From assembly GCA_018268465.1 (NCBI GenBank), contig JAFDWN010000015.1:291067-355066 (forward strand): DNA of 64,000 nt. The letters are read 5' to 3'. This document shows, in pieces, positions 1 through 8,902 of this stretch (the stretch's first letter is position 1; each line of letters opens with the position of its first letter). The DNA comes from Actinomycetota bacterium (GTDB lineage: Bacteria; Actinomycetota; Actinomycetes; Mycobacteriales; Mycobacteriaceae). The position numbers and the translations under genes were made by a program. The notes under the pieces are model-generated. The model had not been told where the DNA came from, searched no databases, and saw only the letters and a list, made by a program, of their open reading frames with translations.

Positions 1-187
1 CGTTGCGTCCCAGCACCGACGCCGCGACGTCGCCGCGCAACGCCTGCACGGCGGCGAAGATCAGCGCGGACGCGACCAGCAGGACCGCGATGCCGGCGAG
101 CAGCCTGCGGATCAGGAACGCCAGGAAGGGATGCCGGGCGCGGGTGGCGGACGGCGGTGCGGCTGGGAACGGGGCTGTGACGGTCAT
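1..187 (-). CDS. ABC transporter permease, DppB type (partial, 5' end only)
   Basis: Only the first ~62 residues are in the window; the gene continues past the left edge. After a short cytoplasmic head (MTVTAPFPAAPPS...) come a basic stretch and the first membrane segment, reading LIRRLLAGIAVLLVASALIF, which is the usual N-terminus of DppB/OppB-type inner-membrane permeases for peptides. The ATG at 187 overlaps the TGA of the upstream ATPase gene as ATGA, so the two are translationally coupled. It would form the channel for the binding protein and fused ATPase encoded just upstream. Family from the N-terminus and operon context only; the permease loop (EAA) motif lies outside the window. Confidence 0.8.
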   Translation of the reverse strand, partial: MTVTAPFPAAPPSATRARHPFLAFLIRRLLAGIAVLLVASALIFAAVQALRGDVAASVLGRN

Positions 188-1971
188 GCGCTGGCCACTT
201 CGCGTCCGGTGTCGACGACGGGCGCCGCGGCGATGAGCTCGCGGGTGTAGTCCTCGCGGGGGTCGGACAGGACCTGCGCGACCGGTCCGCGCTCGCAGAT
301 GCCGCCCCGGTCGAGGACGAGGACGGTGTCGGCGATCGCGGCCACGACACCGAGGTCGTGGGTGATGAACAGCAACGCCAGGTTCATCTCATCGCGGATC
401 TCGGCGAGGGTGGCCAGCACCGCCGCCTGCACCGAAACGTCCAACGCCGAGGTGATCTCGTCGCACACCAGCACGCGGGGGCGCGCGGCGAGCGCGCAGG
501 CGATGGCCACACGCTGGCGTTCTCCGCCGGACAGTTCGGCCGGGTACCGTCGCGCCGTCCCTGCCGGCAGGCGCACCGCGTCCATGAGCCGCGTCGCCTC
601 GGCCCTGGCCGCGCCGCGGTCCAGCCGGCGCAGCACGATCGCGGGCCGCATCACGGCGCCCAGCACCGCGCGGCGCGGGTTCAGCGCCGCCTCGGGTTGC
701 TGGAAGATCATCTGGACGGCGCGCAGTTGTTCGCGCGAACGCCGGCCCACGCTCGCGCCGAGGGCCGCGCCGTCGAGCCGGATCTCACCGGCACTGGGCG
801 TGTGCAGTCCCGCCACCGCCCGCGCGATGGTGGTCTTGCCGCTGCCGGACTGCCCGACGAGTGCCACGCACTCGCCCGCGCGGATGTCGAAGTCGATGTC
901 GCGGGCCACCACCGCCGCGTCGCGTCCCGACCCGTGCCTGGCGGCGAGTCCGGTGACCGACAGCACCGGCGCTCCCGTGGGCGCGGGCCGAGATGTCCGC
1001 GTCTGCACCGGCTCCCGCGTCAAGGCACCATCGGTGTCGGTGGTGCGCAGGCAGCGCGCCTCGTGCCGCGGCCCGACCGGCACGGGGGCAGGGTCGTCGC
1101 GCAGGCAGGCGTCCTCGGCCAGCGGGCACCGTGGCGCGAACGCGCAACCGCGCACGACGCTGCCCGTCCGCGGCGCCGACCCGGCCATGGCGCGCGGCAT
1201 GCCGCCGCGGCGGTGGTCGGGAGTCGAGCGCACCAGACCGACGGTGTAGGGGTGGCGCGGGTTGGTGAGGATCTCGCCGACCGGTCCCTGCTCGACGATT
1301 CGCCCGGCGTAGAGGACCGCGACCCGGTCGGCGATCGAACTGACGACGGCCAGATCGTGGGTGATGTACACCGCGGCCACGCCGTCTTCGGCCCGCAGCC
1401 GCGCCAACTCCTCGATGATCTGCGCCTGGGTGATGACGTCCAGGCCGGTGGTCGGCTCGTCGAGCACGACCACCGGCGGCCCGCCGGTCAGGGCCACGCC
1501 GATGCACACCCGCTGCTGCTGGCCGCCGGAGAGCTGGTGGGGGAACCGGGCGGCGAATCCCGCGTCCGCGGGCAAACCGACCTTGCGCAGGGTGGCGCGG
1601 ACGGAATCGTCACGGCCGGAATGCATCTCGGCGATGACATCGCGGACGCGCATGGACGGGTTGAGCGCCGCACCGGGGTTCTGGGGCACGTAGGAGATCA
1701 GTCGGCCCCGGATCGCGCGGCAGGCCCGCTCGTCGCGCAGGTCGACGTCGCGACCGGCGATCCGCAGCGTCCCGCCGCGGATCGACACCCCGGCCCTGGC
1801 GAAACCCAGAAGGCCCAGCGCCAGCGTCGATTTGCCGGCACCCGACTCGCCGACGACACCGAGGATCTCACCGGCGGCCACGGACAGCGACACGTCGCGC
1901 ACGATGTCGCCGCCGTCGCCGGCGGCGACGAATCCGCACATGTCGATCACGCTCGCGCGTGCCGGGTTCAC
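184..1971 (-). CDS. Fused two-domain oligopeptide-type ABC ATPase (DppD-DppF fusion)
   Basis: Cytoplasmic ATPase of a peptide/nickel-type importer with both nucleotide-binding domains on one chain (~595 residues). The first half has Walker A GESGAGKST, signature LSGGQQQR and Walker B VVVLDEPTTGLD, followed by the oligo_HPY-type tail with clustered cysteines (CAFAPRCPLAEDAC). The second half has Walker A GQSGSGKTT, signature LSGGERQR and Walker B VLVCDEITSALD, where Ile replaces the usual Pro after DE. The start is placed at GTG 1971 because it overlaps the TGA of the binding-protein gene as GTGA, the junction style used through this operon. GTG at 1983 is an alternative, adding four residues. 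Two fused domains mean no separate partner ATPase is needed. Substrate is unknown; the operon context suggests amides or peptides. Confidence 0.93.
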   Translation of the reverse strand: MNPARASVIDMCGFVAAGDGGDIVRDVSLSVAAGEILGVVGESGAGKSTLALGLLGFARAGVSIRGGTLRIAGRDVDLRDERACRAIRGRLISYVPQNPGAALNPSMRVRDVIAEMHSGRDDSVRATLRKVGLPADAGFAARFPHQLSGGQQQRVCIGVALTGGPPVVVLDEPTTGLDVITQAQIIEELARLRAEDGVAAVYITHDLAVVSSIADRVAVLYAGRIVEQGPVGEILTNPRHPYTVGLVRSTPDHRRGGMPRAMAGSAPRTGSVVRGCAFAPRCPLAEDACLRDDPAPVPVGPRHEARCLRTTDTDGALTREPVQTRTSRPAPTGAPVLSVTGLAARHGSGRDAAVVARDIDFDIRAGECVALVGQSGSGKTTIARAVAGLHTPSAGEIRLDGAALGASVGRRSREQLRAVQMIFQQPEAALNPRRAVLGAVMRPAIVLRRLDRGAARAEATRLMDAVRLPAGTARRYPAELSGGERQRVAIACALAARPRVLVCDEITSALDVSVQAAVLATLAEIRDEMNLALLFITHDLGVVAAIADTVLVLDRGGICERGPVAQVLSDPREDYTRELIAAAPVVDTGREVASA

Positions 1972-3560
1972 TGGGTCAGCCACGCGCTCTTGAAGTCGTA
2001 GTTGTTGGCAAATCCTGACGGCGTGGCCTCGATGCCCTGCACGGCGTTACGGTAGCCGTCGATGTAGGGCTGGGCCGACCAGATGATGTAACCGCCCTCG
2101 TCGAACTGCGCCTGCTGCACGTCGCGCCAGCGGTCGGCGGCGCGCACCGGGTCCGTCTCGGCGATCGCCGCCCGCACCTGGCCGTCCGCGGCCGCGCCGC
2201 CCCAGTGGGTGACGTTGTACGGGGCATCGGTCACCAGGCCCTGCAGGTAGAACGCGGTCAGCGACGGGATCAGCGTCCAGTAGTCCTGGCTGAAGGTGTT
2301 GCGCATGTATCCCCCGGCGTCGGTGAAGAACACCGACGGATCCTGGCGGGTGATGTCCACGGTGACCCCGCCCTCGGCGGCCTGCTGTTTGAGCAGCGTC
2401 GCCGATTCCACGAAGCCGGCGGTGATGGGCGAGGTGATGAGCTCGATCCGCAGATCCTGCTGGCCGGCGGCGCGCAGCAGCGACCGGGCCTGGTCGACGT
2501 CGCGCGAGCGGGTGAGATCGCCGGCGAAGTACTCCAGCCCGTAGCCGGGCAGGTCGTTGCCCAGTTCGCCGAAACCGGCCAGGACGTTCTGGATCATCGC
2601 GTCGCGGTCGACGAGCAGCCGCATCGCCTGTCGCACCCGGACATCGCGGGCCGGACCCTCGTCGACGCGCATGTAGAACATCTGGCACTGCGGGCCGTTG
2701 CCCACGCTGACCCGGAACTGGTTGCCGCCGGAATACTGGCGGGCCTGGGTGAACGGCAGCTGGGGAGCAACGTCGATCTGTTGGGCCAGCAACGCGTTGA
2801 GACGGGCCTCGTCGTCGCTGAACGACGAATTGATGACCAGTTCGTCGACGTAGGGCTTGCCCTCCTGCCAGTAGTTCTTGTTGGCGCTGAACACACTTCG
2901 TGTGCCCGGCTGGAAGGACTCGTAGACGAACGGCCCGGTGCCGACGGGGGTGTCGAAGTCGGTGAACCCGTCGGGGATGACGCCGGCGGTGTAGTACGCC
3001 AGCAGCGACGGCAGTTCGGCTATGCCGCTGTGCAACGGCACCTCGACGGTCATCGGGTCGCGGGTGCGCAGAGCCGCGAAGTCGATGAGCGGCCCGACGA
3101 CCGGGTTGAAGTAGGACTCCTCGGAGGCCCAGGAGCGGATCGTGTACAGCACGTCCTCGGCGGTCAGCGGTTTGCCGTTGTGGAACTGCACACCGTCACG
3201 GATCCGGAAGGTCCATAGCGTGGCCTCGGCGTTGTGTTCGCCGGAGGCGGCCAGGGCCGGCACCGGCTTGTTATTGCTGTCGAGCGCGTACAGCCCCTCG
3301 TAGAGCTGATAGTTGCGCGCGGTGTCGGGAAGGGTGAAACCCTTTCGTACGTCCAGTGTTTCGGTGCGCCCCGCGGTGATCATCCCGACGGTGAGCCGGC
3401 CGCCGCGACGGACTTCGCCCGGTGCGCCGGCACTGCCCGGGGAGCCGCCGTTGCCGCCGCACGCGGCCAGCAGGGGAATCCCCAGCAGTGCCGCACCGCC
3501 CCATCGGAGAAGCTCGCGCCGATCGACACCCTGCCGGACTGGATACACACCCTCGGTCAT
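1968..3560 (-). CDS. Peptide/nickel-type ABC substrate-binding lipoprotein (family 5), probable Tat export
   Basis: Extracytoplasmic solute receptor of about 530 residues (SBP_bac_5 family). The N-terminus has a twin-arginine patch (VDRRELLRW), a hydrophobic core (GGAALLGIPLL) and a lipobox LLAAC, so it is predicted to be a Tat-exported lipoprotein anchored outside the membrane. Family features include the LYEGLYALDSNNKPVPALA region and a HNGKPLTAEDVLYT segment. ATG 3560 is chosen because it overlaps the stop of the upstream amidase-like gene as ATGA; the longer frame up to 3704 lies inside that gene. It delivers ligand to the permease and fused ATPase downstream. Ligand cannot be read from the sequence. 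Confidence 0.92.
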   Translation of the reverse strand: MTEGVYPVRQGVDRRELLRWGGAALLGIPLLAACGGNGGSPGSAGAPGEVRRGGRLTVGMITAGRTETLDVRKGFTLPDTARNYQLYEGLYALDSNNKPVPALAASGEHNAEATLWTFRIRDGVQFHNGKPLTAEDVLYTIRSWASEESYFNPVVGPLIDFAALRTRDPMTVEVPLHSGIAELPSLLAYYTAGVIPDGFTDFDTPVGTGPFVYESFQPGTRSVFSANKNYWQEGKPYVDELVINSSFSDDEARLNALLAQQIDVAPQLPFTQARQYSGGNQFRVSVGNGPQCQMFYMRVDEGPARDVRVRQAMRLLVDRDAMIQNVLAGFGELGNDLPGYGLEYFAGDLTRSRDVDQARSLLRAAGQQDLRIELITSPITAGFVESATLLKQQAAEGGVTVDITRQDPSVFFTDAGGYMRNTFSQDYWTLIPSLTAFYLQGLVTDAPYNVTHWGGAAADGQVRAAIAETDPVRAADRWRDVQQAQFDEGGYIIWSAQPYIDGYRNAVQGIEATPSGFANNYDFKSAWLTQ

Positions 3561-5764
3561 GTCGTTCCGTCCTGTCGGTCGCGGCCGTCCTCGAGCCGCG
3601 GGAGTTGGGGTATCGCAGCGCGCAGGAATCGGCGCAATGCGTTGGTGGTCATCCGAGCGACCGGGTTGCGGAAGTCGTCGACGGGCATGGCGGTGGCCCA
3701 GCACATCGACGGCGCCGCGAACACGCCTCCCCCACAGGGGTTCTCGTAGATCGCGATCTCGCTGCTCGGCGCCCGGCGGCCACCCGCCAGGCCGTCGTGG
3801 TGGCTGTGGCCCCCGGAGACGGCCACGACAGCGGTCACCGGAGGGGTGCCGTACCGCGGGTCGGTGCGGTCGTACTCGTCACCGGCCGCGCCGCCGAGCG
3901 CCAGACCGTCAGTGCCGATCGGCCCGTCTCCGACACCGTCGTAGAGCGCGTCGGCGATATCCCCGGGCAGGTCGGGCGCCCGGTGGTACGGGACCGCATG
4001 GCGCCAGCCCTCCGCGGCGAACGTGGTGGCCAGGATGGACGCGGCGTCACGCCCGCGGCCCCGCCAGGTGCCGCCCTGCTCGCCGGTGGTGCTCAGTCTC
4101 AGTTCGGCGCCGTCGACACCCCAGCGGGGTTCGGTGTGCGTCAGATCCTCCTTGCGCACCTCGATGACATACGGCCGCTCCGGATGGACGCCGACAACCC
4201 ACCACATCTGGTTCCCGCCGATGTTGAGGACCCGTCCGCCCCCGGCGACGTAGCGCTCCAGCGCGGTGCGCATGGGTGCGCTCCAGTACTCGTGGTGGCT
4301 GCCGAGGACGACGACCCGGTACCCGGCCAGCAGCCCGGCACCGCGGTGGTGCAGGTCGTCGTCGGTGAGGACGTCGTGGGGGACGCCGAGGCGGCGCAGC
4401 CAGGCCACCCGGTACATGTCGGCCACGAAGTGGCGCGGCGCGCCGGTCCAGTACTGGCGCTGGCGGGGGCGCAGGTTGAGGATCGGCCGGCGCGCCGAGG
4501 AGTAGCAGACGGGTCCGCTGCCGTCGTCATGGAGGTCGTAAAGCGATTTACCAAACTCGGGATGGGCGGCGATCAGCGCGTCGTGCGGCTGCAGCGCGGG
4601 TTCTGCCCCGGTGTCGTCGCGCCAGTCCACCAGCGGTGAGGCCCAGTACCGTTCGTTGGCGTACGCGAGGTAGGTGAACGTCGGGAACACCACCGCCACG
4701 TCGGCCGTCGCAGCCGCCGGGGTGACGAACAGCGGTACCTCCTCGCGTTCGCCCTCGTCATCGGTGAGCTCGCAGGCATAGACCCCGCTGGGCAGGTCGC
4801 CGGGAATGGCGAGTTCGAAATCGGCCGACCAGCCCGCGTCCTCGATATCGTCGGCGTGGAAGCCGATCGCGTCATAGGTGTCGGCCGCCAGCAGCCGATT
4901 CGGCTCCCCGCCGTCCCATCGCGGCCCGGTGAGGCCGCGGGCGGGCATGTTGAGCAGCGTCGCATGCGCAGCGTGGGGGCCGCGATCGACGACCGTCACG
5001 GACTCGGGCGCCGCGGCGAAATCCCATGCCGCGATCACCGGCGCGGAGTGCTCCCGATAGCCGACCGGATCTCCGATGCCGTTGCCTGCGAACAGCATCG
5101 GCGCCGCGATACGCCCGTCGAACTGCTCGGTCCAAGATCGCTGGACCGTCAGCGAGCCGGCCATGCCGAGGGGGAGGGAGCGCTGGGGCTCCATGCCGGC
5201 CGGCTCGCTGACGGTGGACTGGAGGGTCGGAGGTGCCGGATCCCACGGCGCGGGCGCCCCCCGGTATGAGACCACGGTACGGCCGCTGCGGGCGTCGTGC
5301 GCAGCGACGCACGCCCACCACCGGTCCGGGGTGACAGGATCGTCCGCGACGACGCTGACCACGCCCGCGCCGTCGCCGAGCCAGAACTCCAGGCGTCCGT
5401 CCGGATGCAACCGCACGCCGTAGCCCGCGCGCTCGGCGCGACAACCGGCACCGATCAGGGTGGCCACACTCCTCGGCGCCCGGCTGAAGCGCACCCACAG
5501 CGCGACGCTGAAGGCGGCGGGCAGCGGCGGCGGGCGCTCGACGACGGCACGCGAACCACACGCGGTGGTCTGCTCCCGGCCGGGCCAGCGGCCCGCGCCG
5601 ACACCGTCGACGGCGTCGACCTCCTCGGGCAGGCCGGCGGCACCGCCGTCGGCGAGCCAGTGCCTGGTCAGCCGCGACCGGTACCACGGACGGTCGGTGC
5701 TCACCCGCACCGGCACCTGCTGCCCGGGCGACACCGACAACCTGTCCAAGTACGCGATCAACAC
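3557..5764 (-). CDS. N,N-dimethylformamidase large-subunit-like protein
   Basis: A 735-residue protein with the layout of the large subunit of N,N-dimethylformamidase, an iron amidohydrolase that cleaves dimethylformamide to dimethylamine and formate. A beta-rich N-terminal part (about 1-90) is followed by a LamG/concanavalin-like jelly roll (about 90-260) and a C-terminal domain with the motifs AYANERYWASPL, SHHEYWSAPM and NIGGNQMWWVVG. The Tyr and Glu residues there are of the type that bind the mononuclear iron in the characterised enzyme, but I cannot align them with certainty. No small-subunit gene is visible. It is first in a coupled operon with a peptide-type ABC importer, so imported amides or peptide-like compounds are plausible substrates. 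GTG start. Exact substrate unproven. Confidence 0.72.
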   Translation of the reverse strand: MLIAYLDRLSVSPGQQVPVRVSTDRPWYRSRLTRHWLADGGAAGLPEEVDAVDGVGAGRWPGREQTTACGSRAVVERPPPLPAAFSVALWVRFSRAPRSVATLIGAGCRAERAGYGVRLHPDGRLEFWLGDGAGVVSVVADDPVTPDRWWACVAAHDARSGRTVVSYRGAPAPWDPAPPTLQSTVSEPAGMEPQRSLPLGMAGSLTVQRSWTEQFDGRIAAPMLFAGNGIGDPVGYREHSAPVIAAWDFAAAPESVTVVDRGPHAAHATLLNMPARGLTGPRWDGGEPNRLLAADTYDAIGFHADDIEDAGWSADFELAIPGDLPSGVYACELTDDEGEREEVPLFVTPAAATADVAVVFPTFTYLAYANERYWASPLVDWRDDTGAEPALQPHDALIAAHPEFGKSLYDLHDDGSGPVCYSSARRPILNLRPRQRQYWTGAPRHFVADMYRVAWLRRLGVPHDVLTDDDLHHRGAGLLAGYRVVVLGSHHEYWSAPMRTALERYVAGGGRVLNIGGNQMWWVVGVHPERPYVIEVRKEDLTHTEPRWGVDGAELRLSTTGEQGGTWRGRGRDAASILATTFAAEGWRHAVPYHRAPDLPGDIADALYDGVGDGPIGTDGLALGGAAGDEYDRTDPRYGTPPVTAVVAVSGGHSHHDGLAGGRRAPSSEIAIYENPCGGGVFAAPSMCWATAMPVDDFRNPVARMTTNALRRFLRAAIPQLPRLEDGRDRQDGTT

Positions 5765-5909
5765 ACCTGCTCCGTAGGGTGGTAAAGGGCTTCACCTAAG
5801 CTCTCACCGGCATGTCACGCTGTCAACCGCAGACGGACAACCCGTTGCCTGCCGGTCGGCGCGGGCCGTCGTGCACGTCGAGGCACGCCGCCCAGGACGG
5901 AGGTTTGTC

Positions 5910-7052
5910 GTGGACACCACAGCCGGTCACCCACTGCCGGTCGTCGCCGTCGCGGGCGCCGCCCGCGACCGCGGCACCCAGTACGGTGCGCAGGCCCGCG
6001 CGGCGGTACGCCGGACCCGGGACGCGTACGAGGCGGTCTTCGCCCACTACGCGCTGTGGGACTGGGAGCGGGTGCGTGACGAGTCGATGGCTTTCGTCGA
6101 CCCGATCACCGCATTCCATCCCGCGTCGGTCGAGGAGATGCACGGCATCGCCGACGGCAGCGGGCTGACGTTCCCCGATGTGCTGGCCATGAACCTGCGT
6201 ACGGAGATTTTGTTCGCCGCCAAGGTCCGCACCGCCGGAGCGACCATCCCGCCCGTGCTGGAGTGCACGTCGTTCTCGGGTCTGGACGCCCGGGGCAGAC
6301 GCCTGATCGGACAGAACTGGGACTGGCTGACCTTCGCCGCGGACACCGTCGTCATCCTGGAGTCCACCCCCGACACCGGACCGCGGTGGATGACCGTGGT
6401 CGAGGCTGGACTGCTGGCCAAGTTCGGGATGAACTCCTGCGGGCTGGCGTTCACGACCAACGCGCTGGCCTCGTCGGCAGATACCGGCGCGCCGGGTGTC
6501 CCCTACCACGTGATGCTGCGCGCACTGCTGGACTGCCGCACCCCGACCGACGCCGCCACGCTGCTGCAGTCGGCGCACCGCTCGTCGTCGGCGAACTACA
6601 TGTTCGCCAGCGGCGACGGCCTGGCGGTGGATGCCGAGACCAGCCCGGGCGGGTTCGAACGGATCACCTGGGAGCTGCCCGACGACACCGGGATCCTGTT
6701 GCACGCCAACCATTTCTCGGTGAGTCCGGCCCGCGACGGCGGCCTGGCCGACGTCGGCATCAAGCTGATGGCCGACTCACTGTTCCGGTTGCAGCGCATC
6801 CGTCACCTGACCCGGTCCACACCGGCCGCCGGCGTCGAGGACTGGAAGCGCATCATGGGCGACCATGCCGGCCATCCGTCGGGCCTGTGCTGCCATCCCG
6901 ACCCGCATGCGGACGCGGCCGACCGCTGGCTGACGGCCAGCGGCGTGGTGTTCGAGCCCGCCGCACTGCGGGCCCACGTGTGTGCGGGCAATCCGTGCGA
7001 GGCCCGGTGGACGGTGCGCGACTACGCGCAGGAGTGGGCAGGCGCGAGCTAG
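5910..7052 (+). CDS. C45-family acyltransferase/peptidase (6-aminopenicillanic acid acyltransferase-like)
   Basis: About 380 residues, Ntn-hydrolase fold. The family includes fungal acyl-CoA:6-APA acyltransferase, which self-cleaves before a Cys that becomes the nucleophile. A candidate Cys is in the motif ECTSFSG, preceded by the family's N-terminal region RDRGTQYGAQAR and followed by GQNWDW. The DGLAVDAETSPGG segment and the later HANHF motif are also family hallmarks. The start is GTG 5910 because a strong ribosome-binding site (AGGACGGAGG, 5894-5903) stands 6 bases ahead; the frame could open further up at 5871. It is divergent from the amidase/ABC operon, so it may hydrolyse or acylate the same amide or peptide-like substrates. 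Substrate is an inference from context. Confidence 0.85.
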   Translation: MDTTAGHPLPVVAVAGAARDRGTQYGAQARAAVRRTRDAYEAVFAHYALWDWERVRDESMAFVDPITAFHPASVEEMHGIADGSGLTFPDVLAMNLRTEILFAAKVRTAGATIPPVLECTSFSGLDARGRRLIGQNWDWLTFAADTVVILESTPDTGPRWMTVVEAGLLAKFGMNSCGLAFTTNALASSADTGAPGVPYHVMLRALLDCRTPTDAATLLQSAHRSSSANYMFASGDGLAVDAETSPGGFERITWELPDDTGILLHANHFSVSPARDGGLADVGIKLMADSLFRLQRIRHLTRSTPAAGVEDWKRIMGDHAGHPSGLCCHPDPHADAADRWLTASGVVFEPAALRAHVCAGNPCEARWTVRDYAQEWAGAS

Positions 7053-7558
7053 GAGTGGTCGGCGTCCTGGGTGTGCCCCGCCTCGAGGGATTGACCCGCG
7101 GCCATCCGCACGCCCAGTTCGTCGGCGGGCACGTCGTGCCCTTCGGCACAACGGATATGCACGGTGGCCTCGGCCCCGCAGCCCAGGTGTGTGAGCCGCA
7201 GCCTGCTGTCGCCGAGGTGTTTGCGGCCCCACTCGAACATCGACCACACCACCGGCATGAAGTCGATCCCGGCCTGGGTCAGCACATACTCGTCACGGCT
7301 GCGCTGACCAGGCTCCCGGTAGGGGCGGCGCTGAAGCAGCCCGGCCTCGACCAGGTCGGCCAGCCGCGCGGATGTCGCCGCCTTGGTGATACCGACGCGG
7401 CGCACGAAGTCGTCGAATCTGGTGGTGCCGTAGTAGGCCTCACGCATGACGAGCATCGTCGATTTCGAGCCCAGCGCGCCCATCGTCTTCTCGATCGGGC
7501 ACCGGCCCACGGCCGACCAGGACTCACGATCACTGAGCGCGCCTTGGAGCACTGCCAC
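7049..7558 (-). CDS. HxlR-family transcriptional regulator
   Basis: 169 residues with a winged-helix HxlR domain. The conserved CPIEKTMGALGSKSTMLVM at about residues 20-38 carries the family Cys, and the segment RFDDFVRRVGITKAATSARL is the recognition region, followed by the wing YREPGQRSRDEYVLT. A C-terminal zinc-ribbon-like stretch has Cys at CGAEATVHIRCAEGH. GTG start at 7558, preceded by a purine-rich GAGGGGAA site. The gene ends tail to tail with the C45 gene, overlapping it by 4 bases, and is divergent from a thiolase gene. An inverted repeat in its own promoter spacer suggests autoregulation and control of the thiolase. The effector is unknown. Confidence 0.9.
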   Translation of the reverse strand: MAVLQGALSDRESWSAVGRCPIEKTMGALGSKSTMLVMREAYYGTTRFDDFVRRVGITKAATSARLADLVEAGLLQRRPYREPGQRSRDEYVLTQAGIDFMPVVWSMFEWGRKHLGDSRLRLTHLGCGAEATVHIRCAEGHDVPADELGVRMAAGQSLEAGHTQDADHS

Positions 7559-7587
7559 GGAATTCCCCTCACCCCTGAGTTGTTTTA

Positions 7588-7617
7588 ACTATACCCAGAT
7601 ATGGGTCTGGGTGTGAA
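7588..7617 (-). promoter_or_regulatory. Probable HxlR-gene promoter with operator in the spacer
   Basis: On the minus strand TTCACA (7617-7612) and TATAGT (7593-7588) are separated by 18 bases and precede the HxlR gene start by about 30 bases. The inverted repeat ACCCA-GATA-TGGGT (7593-7606) sits in the spacer and abuts the -10, a position expected for repression. A second inverted repeat, ACTCAG-TG-CTGAGT (7625-7638), lies just ahead of the thiolase ribosome-binding site. Confidence 0.5.
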
Positions 7618-7624
7618 CGAAAGT

Positions 7625-7638
7625 ACTCAGTGCTGAGT
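7625..7638. promoter_or_regulatory. Inverted repeat upstream of thiolase gene, possible operator
   Basis: ACTCAG-TG-CTGAGT is a perfect 6-bp inverted repeat with a 2-base centre. It lies 14 bases before the thiolase ATG at 7653 and next to the ribosome-binding site CAGGAGG, so a bound protein would cover the translation start region of the transcript or its promoter exit. The HxlR product encoded divergently is the obvious candidate to bind it. Confidence 0.4.
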
Positions 7639-7652
7639 TACAGGAGGTAGAG

Positions 7653-8846
7653 ATGGTCCTGGACGTCGGATACTCCGATCGCGACGCGGTCATCGTCGAT
7701 GCGGTGCGCACGCCGATCGGCAAGGGCAAACCCGGCGGGGCGCTGCACGGCATCCTGCCCGCCGACTTACTCGCCCACAGCCTGCGCGAACTGGTCGCGC
7801 GCACGGGCGTGGACCCCGCCGAGATCGACGACGTCATCGCCGGCGCCGTCACCCAGGTCGGCGACCAGTCGGTGAACATCGCCCGCAACGCACTGCTCGG
7901 CGCCGGCTTCCCCGAGACGGTGCCCGGCACCACCGTGGACCGCCAATGCGGCAGCAGCCAGCAGGCCATCCACTTCGCCGCCCAAGGGGTGATCGCCGGC
8001 GCGTACGACGTCGTGGTGGCCGCCGGTGTGGAATCGATGTCGCGGGTGCCGATGGGCTCCAACGTGCTGCCCGGCAGCAACCCGTTCGGCGAGTCGATGG
8101 CCGGGAGGTATCCGGAAGGGCTTGTGCCGCAGGGCATCAGCGCCGAACTAATCGCGGCGAAGTGGGGTCTGTCCCGAGCACAGCTCGACGAGTTCGCCGC
8201 CGGCAGCCACGAGAAGGCCGCCGCGGCCACCAAGGAGGGCCGATTCGACAACGAACTCGTCCCCATCGCCGGACTGAGCACCGACGAGATCATCCGGCCC
8301 GGCACCACCGTGGACACCCTGGCGGGGTTGCGTCCCGCGTTCTACAACGACGGCTACGGTGCCCGCTTCCCCCAGATCGGCTGGCACGTCACGCCCGGCA
8401 ACTCCTCGCCGTTGTCCGACGGCAGCGCGGCCGTACTCATCACCAGCGGCGCGGCGGCGCAGCGGCTCGGGTTGCGCCCGCTGGCGCGCGTGCACACCAT
8501 GTCGGTGGTTGGCTCCGATCCGCTGTACATGCTGACCGGCATCATCCCCGCCACCGAGAAGGTGCTGCGCCGTGCCGGTTTGACGCTGGCCGACATCGAC
8601 CTGTTCGAGGTCAACGAGGCGTTCGCGTCGGTGGTGCTGGCGTGGGCCGCCGAGACGGGGGCCGATCTGTCCAGGACGAACGTCAACGGTGGCGCGATCG
8701 CCATCGGACACCCGTTGGGCGCCAGCGGCGCCCGCATCATGACGACACTGGTCAACGCGCTGGAGCAACGCGGCGGCCGCTACGGCCTGCAGACCATGTG
8801 TGAGGGCGGCGGCATGGCCAACGCCACTCTCATCGAGCGTCTGTAG
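7653..8846 (+). CDS. Thiolase (acetyl-CoA C-acyltransferase family)
   Basis: 397 residues, cytosolic, catalysing thiolytic cleavage of 3-oxoacyl-CoA or the reverse condensation. All thiolase signatures are present: nucleophilic Cys99 in VDRQCGSSQQA, the NVNGGAIAIGHPLGASGAR block with the catalytic His, and the C-terminal CEGGGMANATL with the second catalytic Cys. ATG 7653 has a strong CAGGAGG site 7 bases upstream. Chain-length preference is not readable. Its location beside the Baeyer-Villiger module is compatible with the last beta-oxidation step for acids made there. It is divergent from the HxlR regulator, its likely controller, and is terminated by a large hairpin. Confidence 0.93.
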   Translation: MVLDVGYSDRDAVIVDAVRTPIGKGKPGGALHGILPADLLAHSLRELVARTGVDPAEIDDVIAGAVTQVGDQSVNIARNALLGAGFPETVPGTTVDRQCGSSQQAIHFAAQGVIAGAYDVVVAAGVESMSRVPMGSNVLPGSNPFGESMAGRYPEGLVPQGISAELIAAKWGLSRAQLDEFAAGSHEKAAAATKEGRFDNELVPIAGLSTDEIIRPGTTVDTLAGLRPAFYNDGYGARFPQIGWHVTPGNSSPLSDGSAAVLITSGAAAQRLGLRPLARVHTMSVVGSDPLYMLTGIIPATEKVLRRAGLTLADIDLFEVNEAFASVVLAWAAETGADLSRTNVNGGAIAIGHPLGASGARIMTTLVNALEQRGGRYGLQTMCEGGGMANATLIERL

Positions 8847-8855
8847 TCAGCGATT

Positions 8856-8897
8856 CCGGTGCGCTTGCCTACCGATCCGCGCAGGCAAGCGCACCGG
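8856..8897. terminator. Bidirectional hairpin terminator between thiolase and monooxygenase genes
   Basis: A perfect 15-bp inverted repeat: CCGGTGCGCTTGCCT at 8856-8870 and its complement at 8883-8897, with a 12-base loop. It fills the 56-base gap between two converging genes. No T-run follows, which is usual for mycobacterial terminators. Confidence 0.8.
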
Positions 8898-8902
8898 CGT
8901 CG

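Noticed and set aside
358-2001. Long plus-strand frame of 547 residues opposite the fused ATPase
   Set aside because: It is the antisense shadow of a well-conserved ABC ATPase, as is common in GC-rich DNA.
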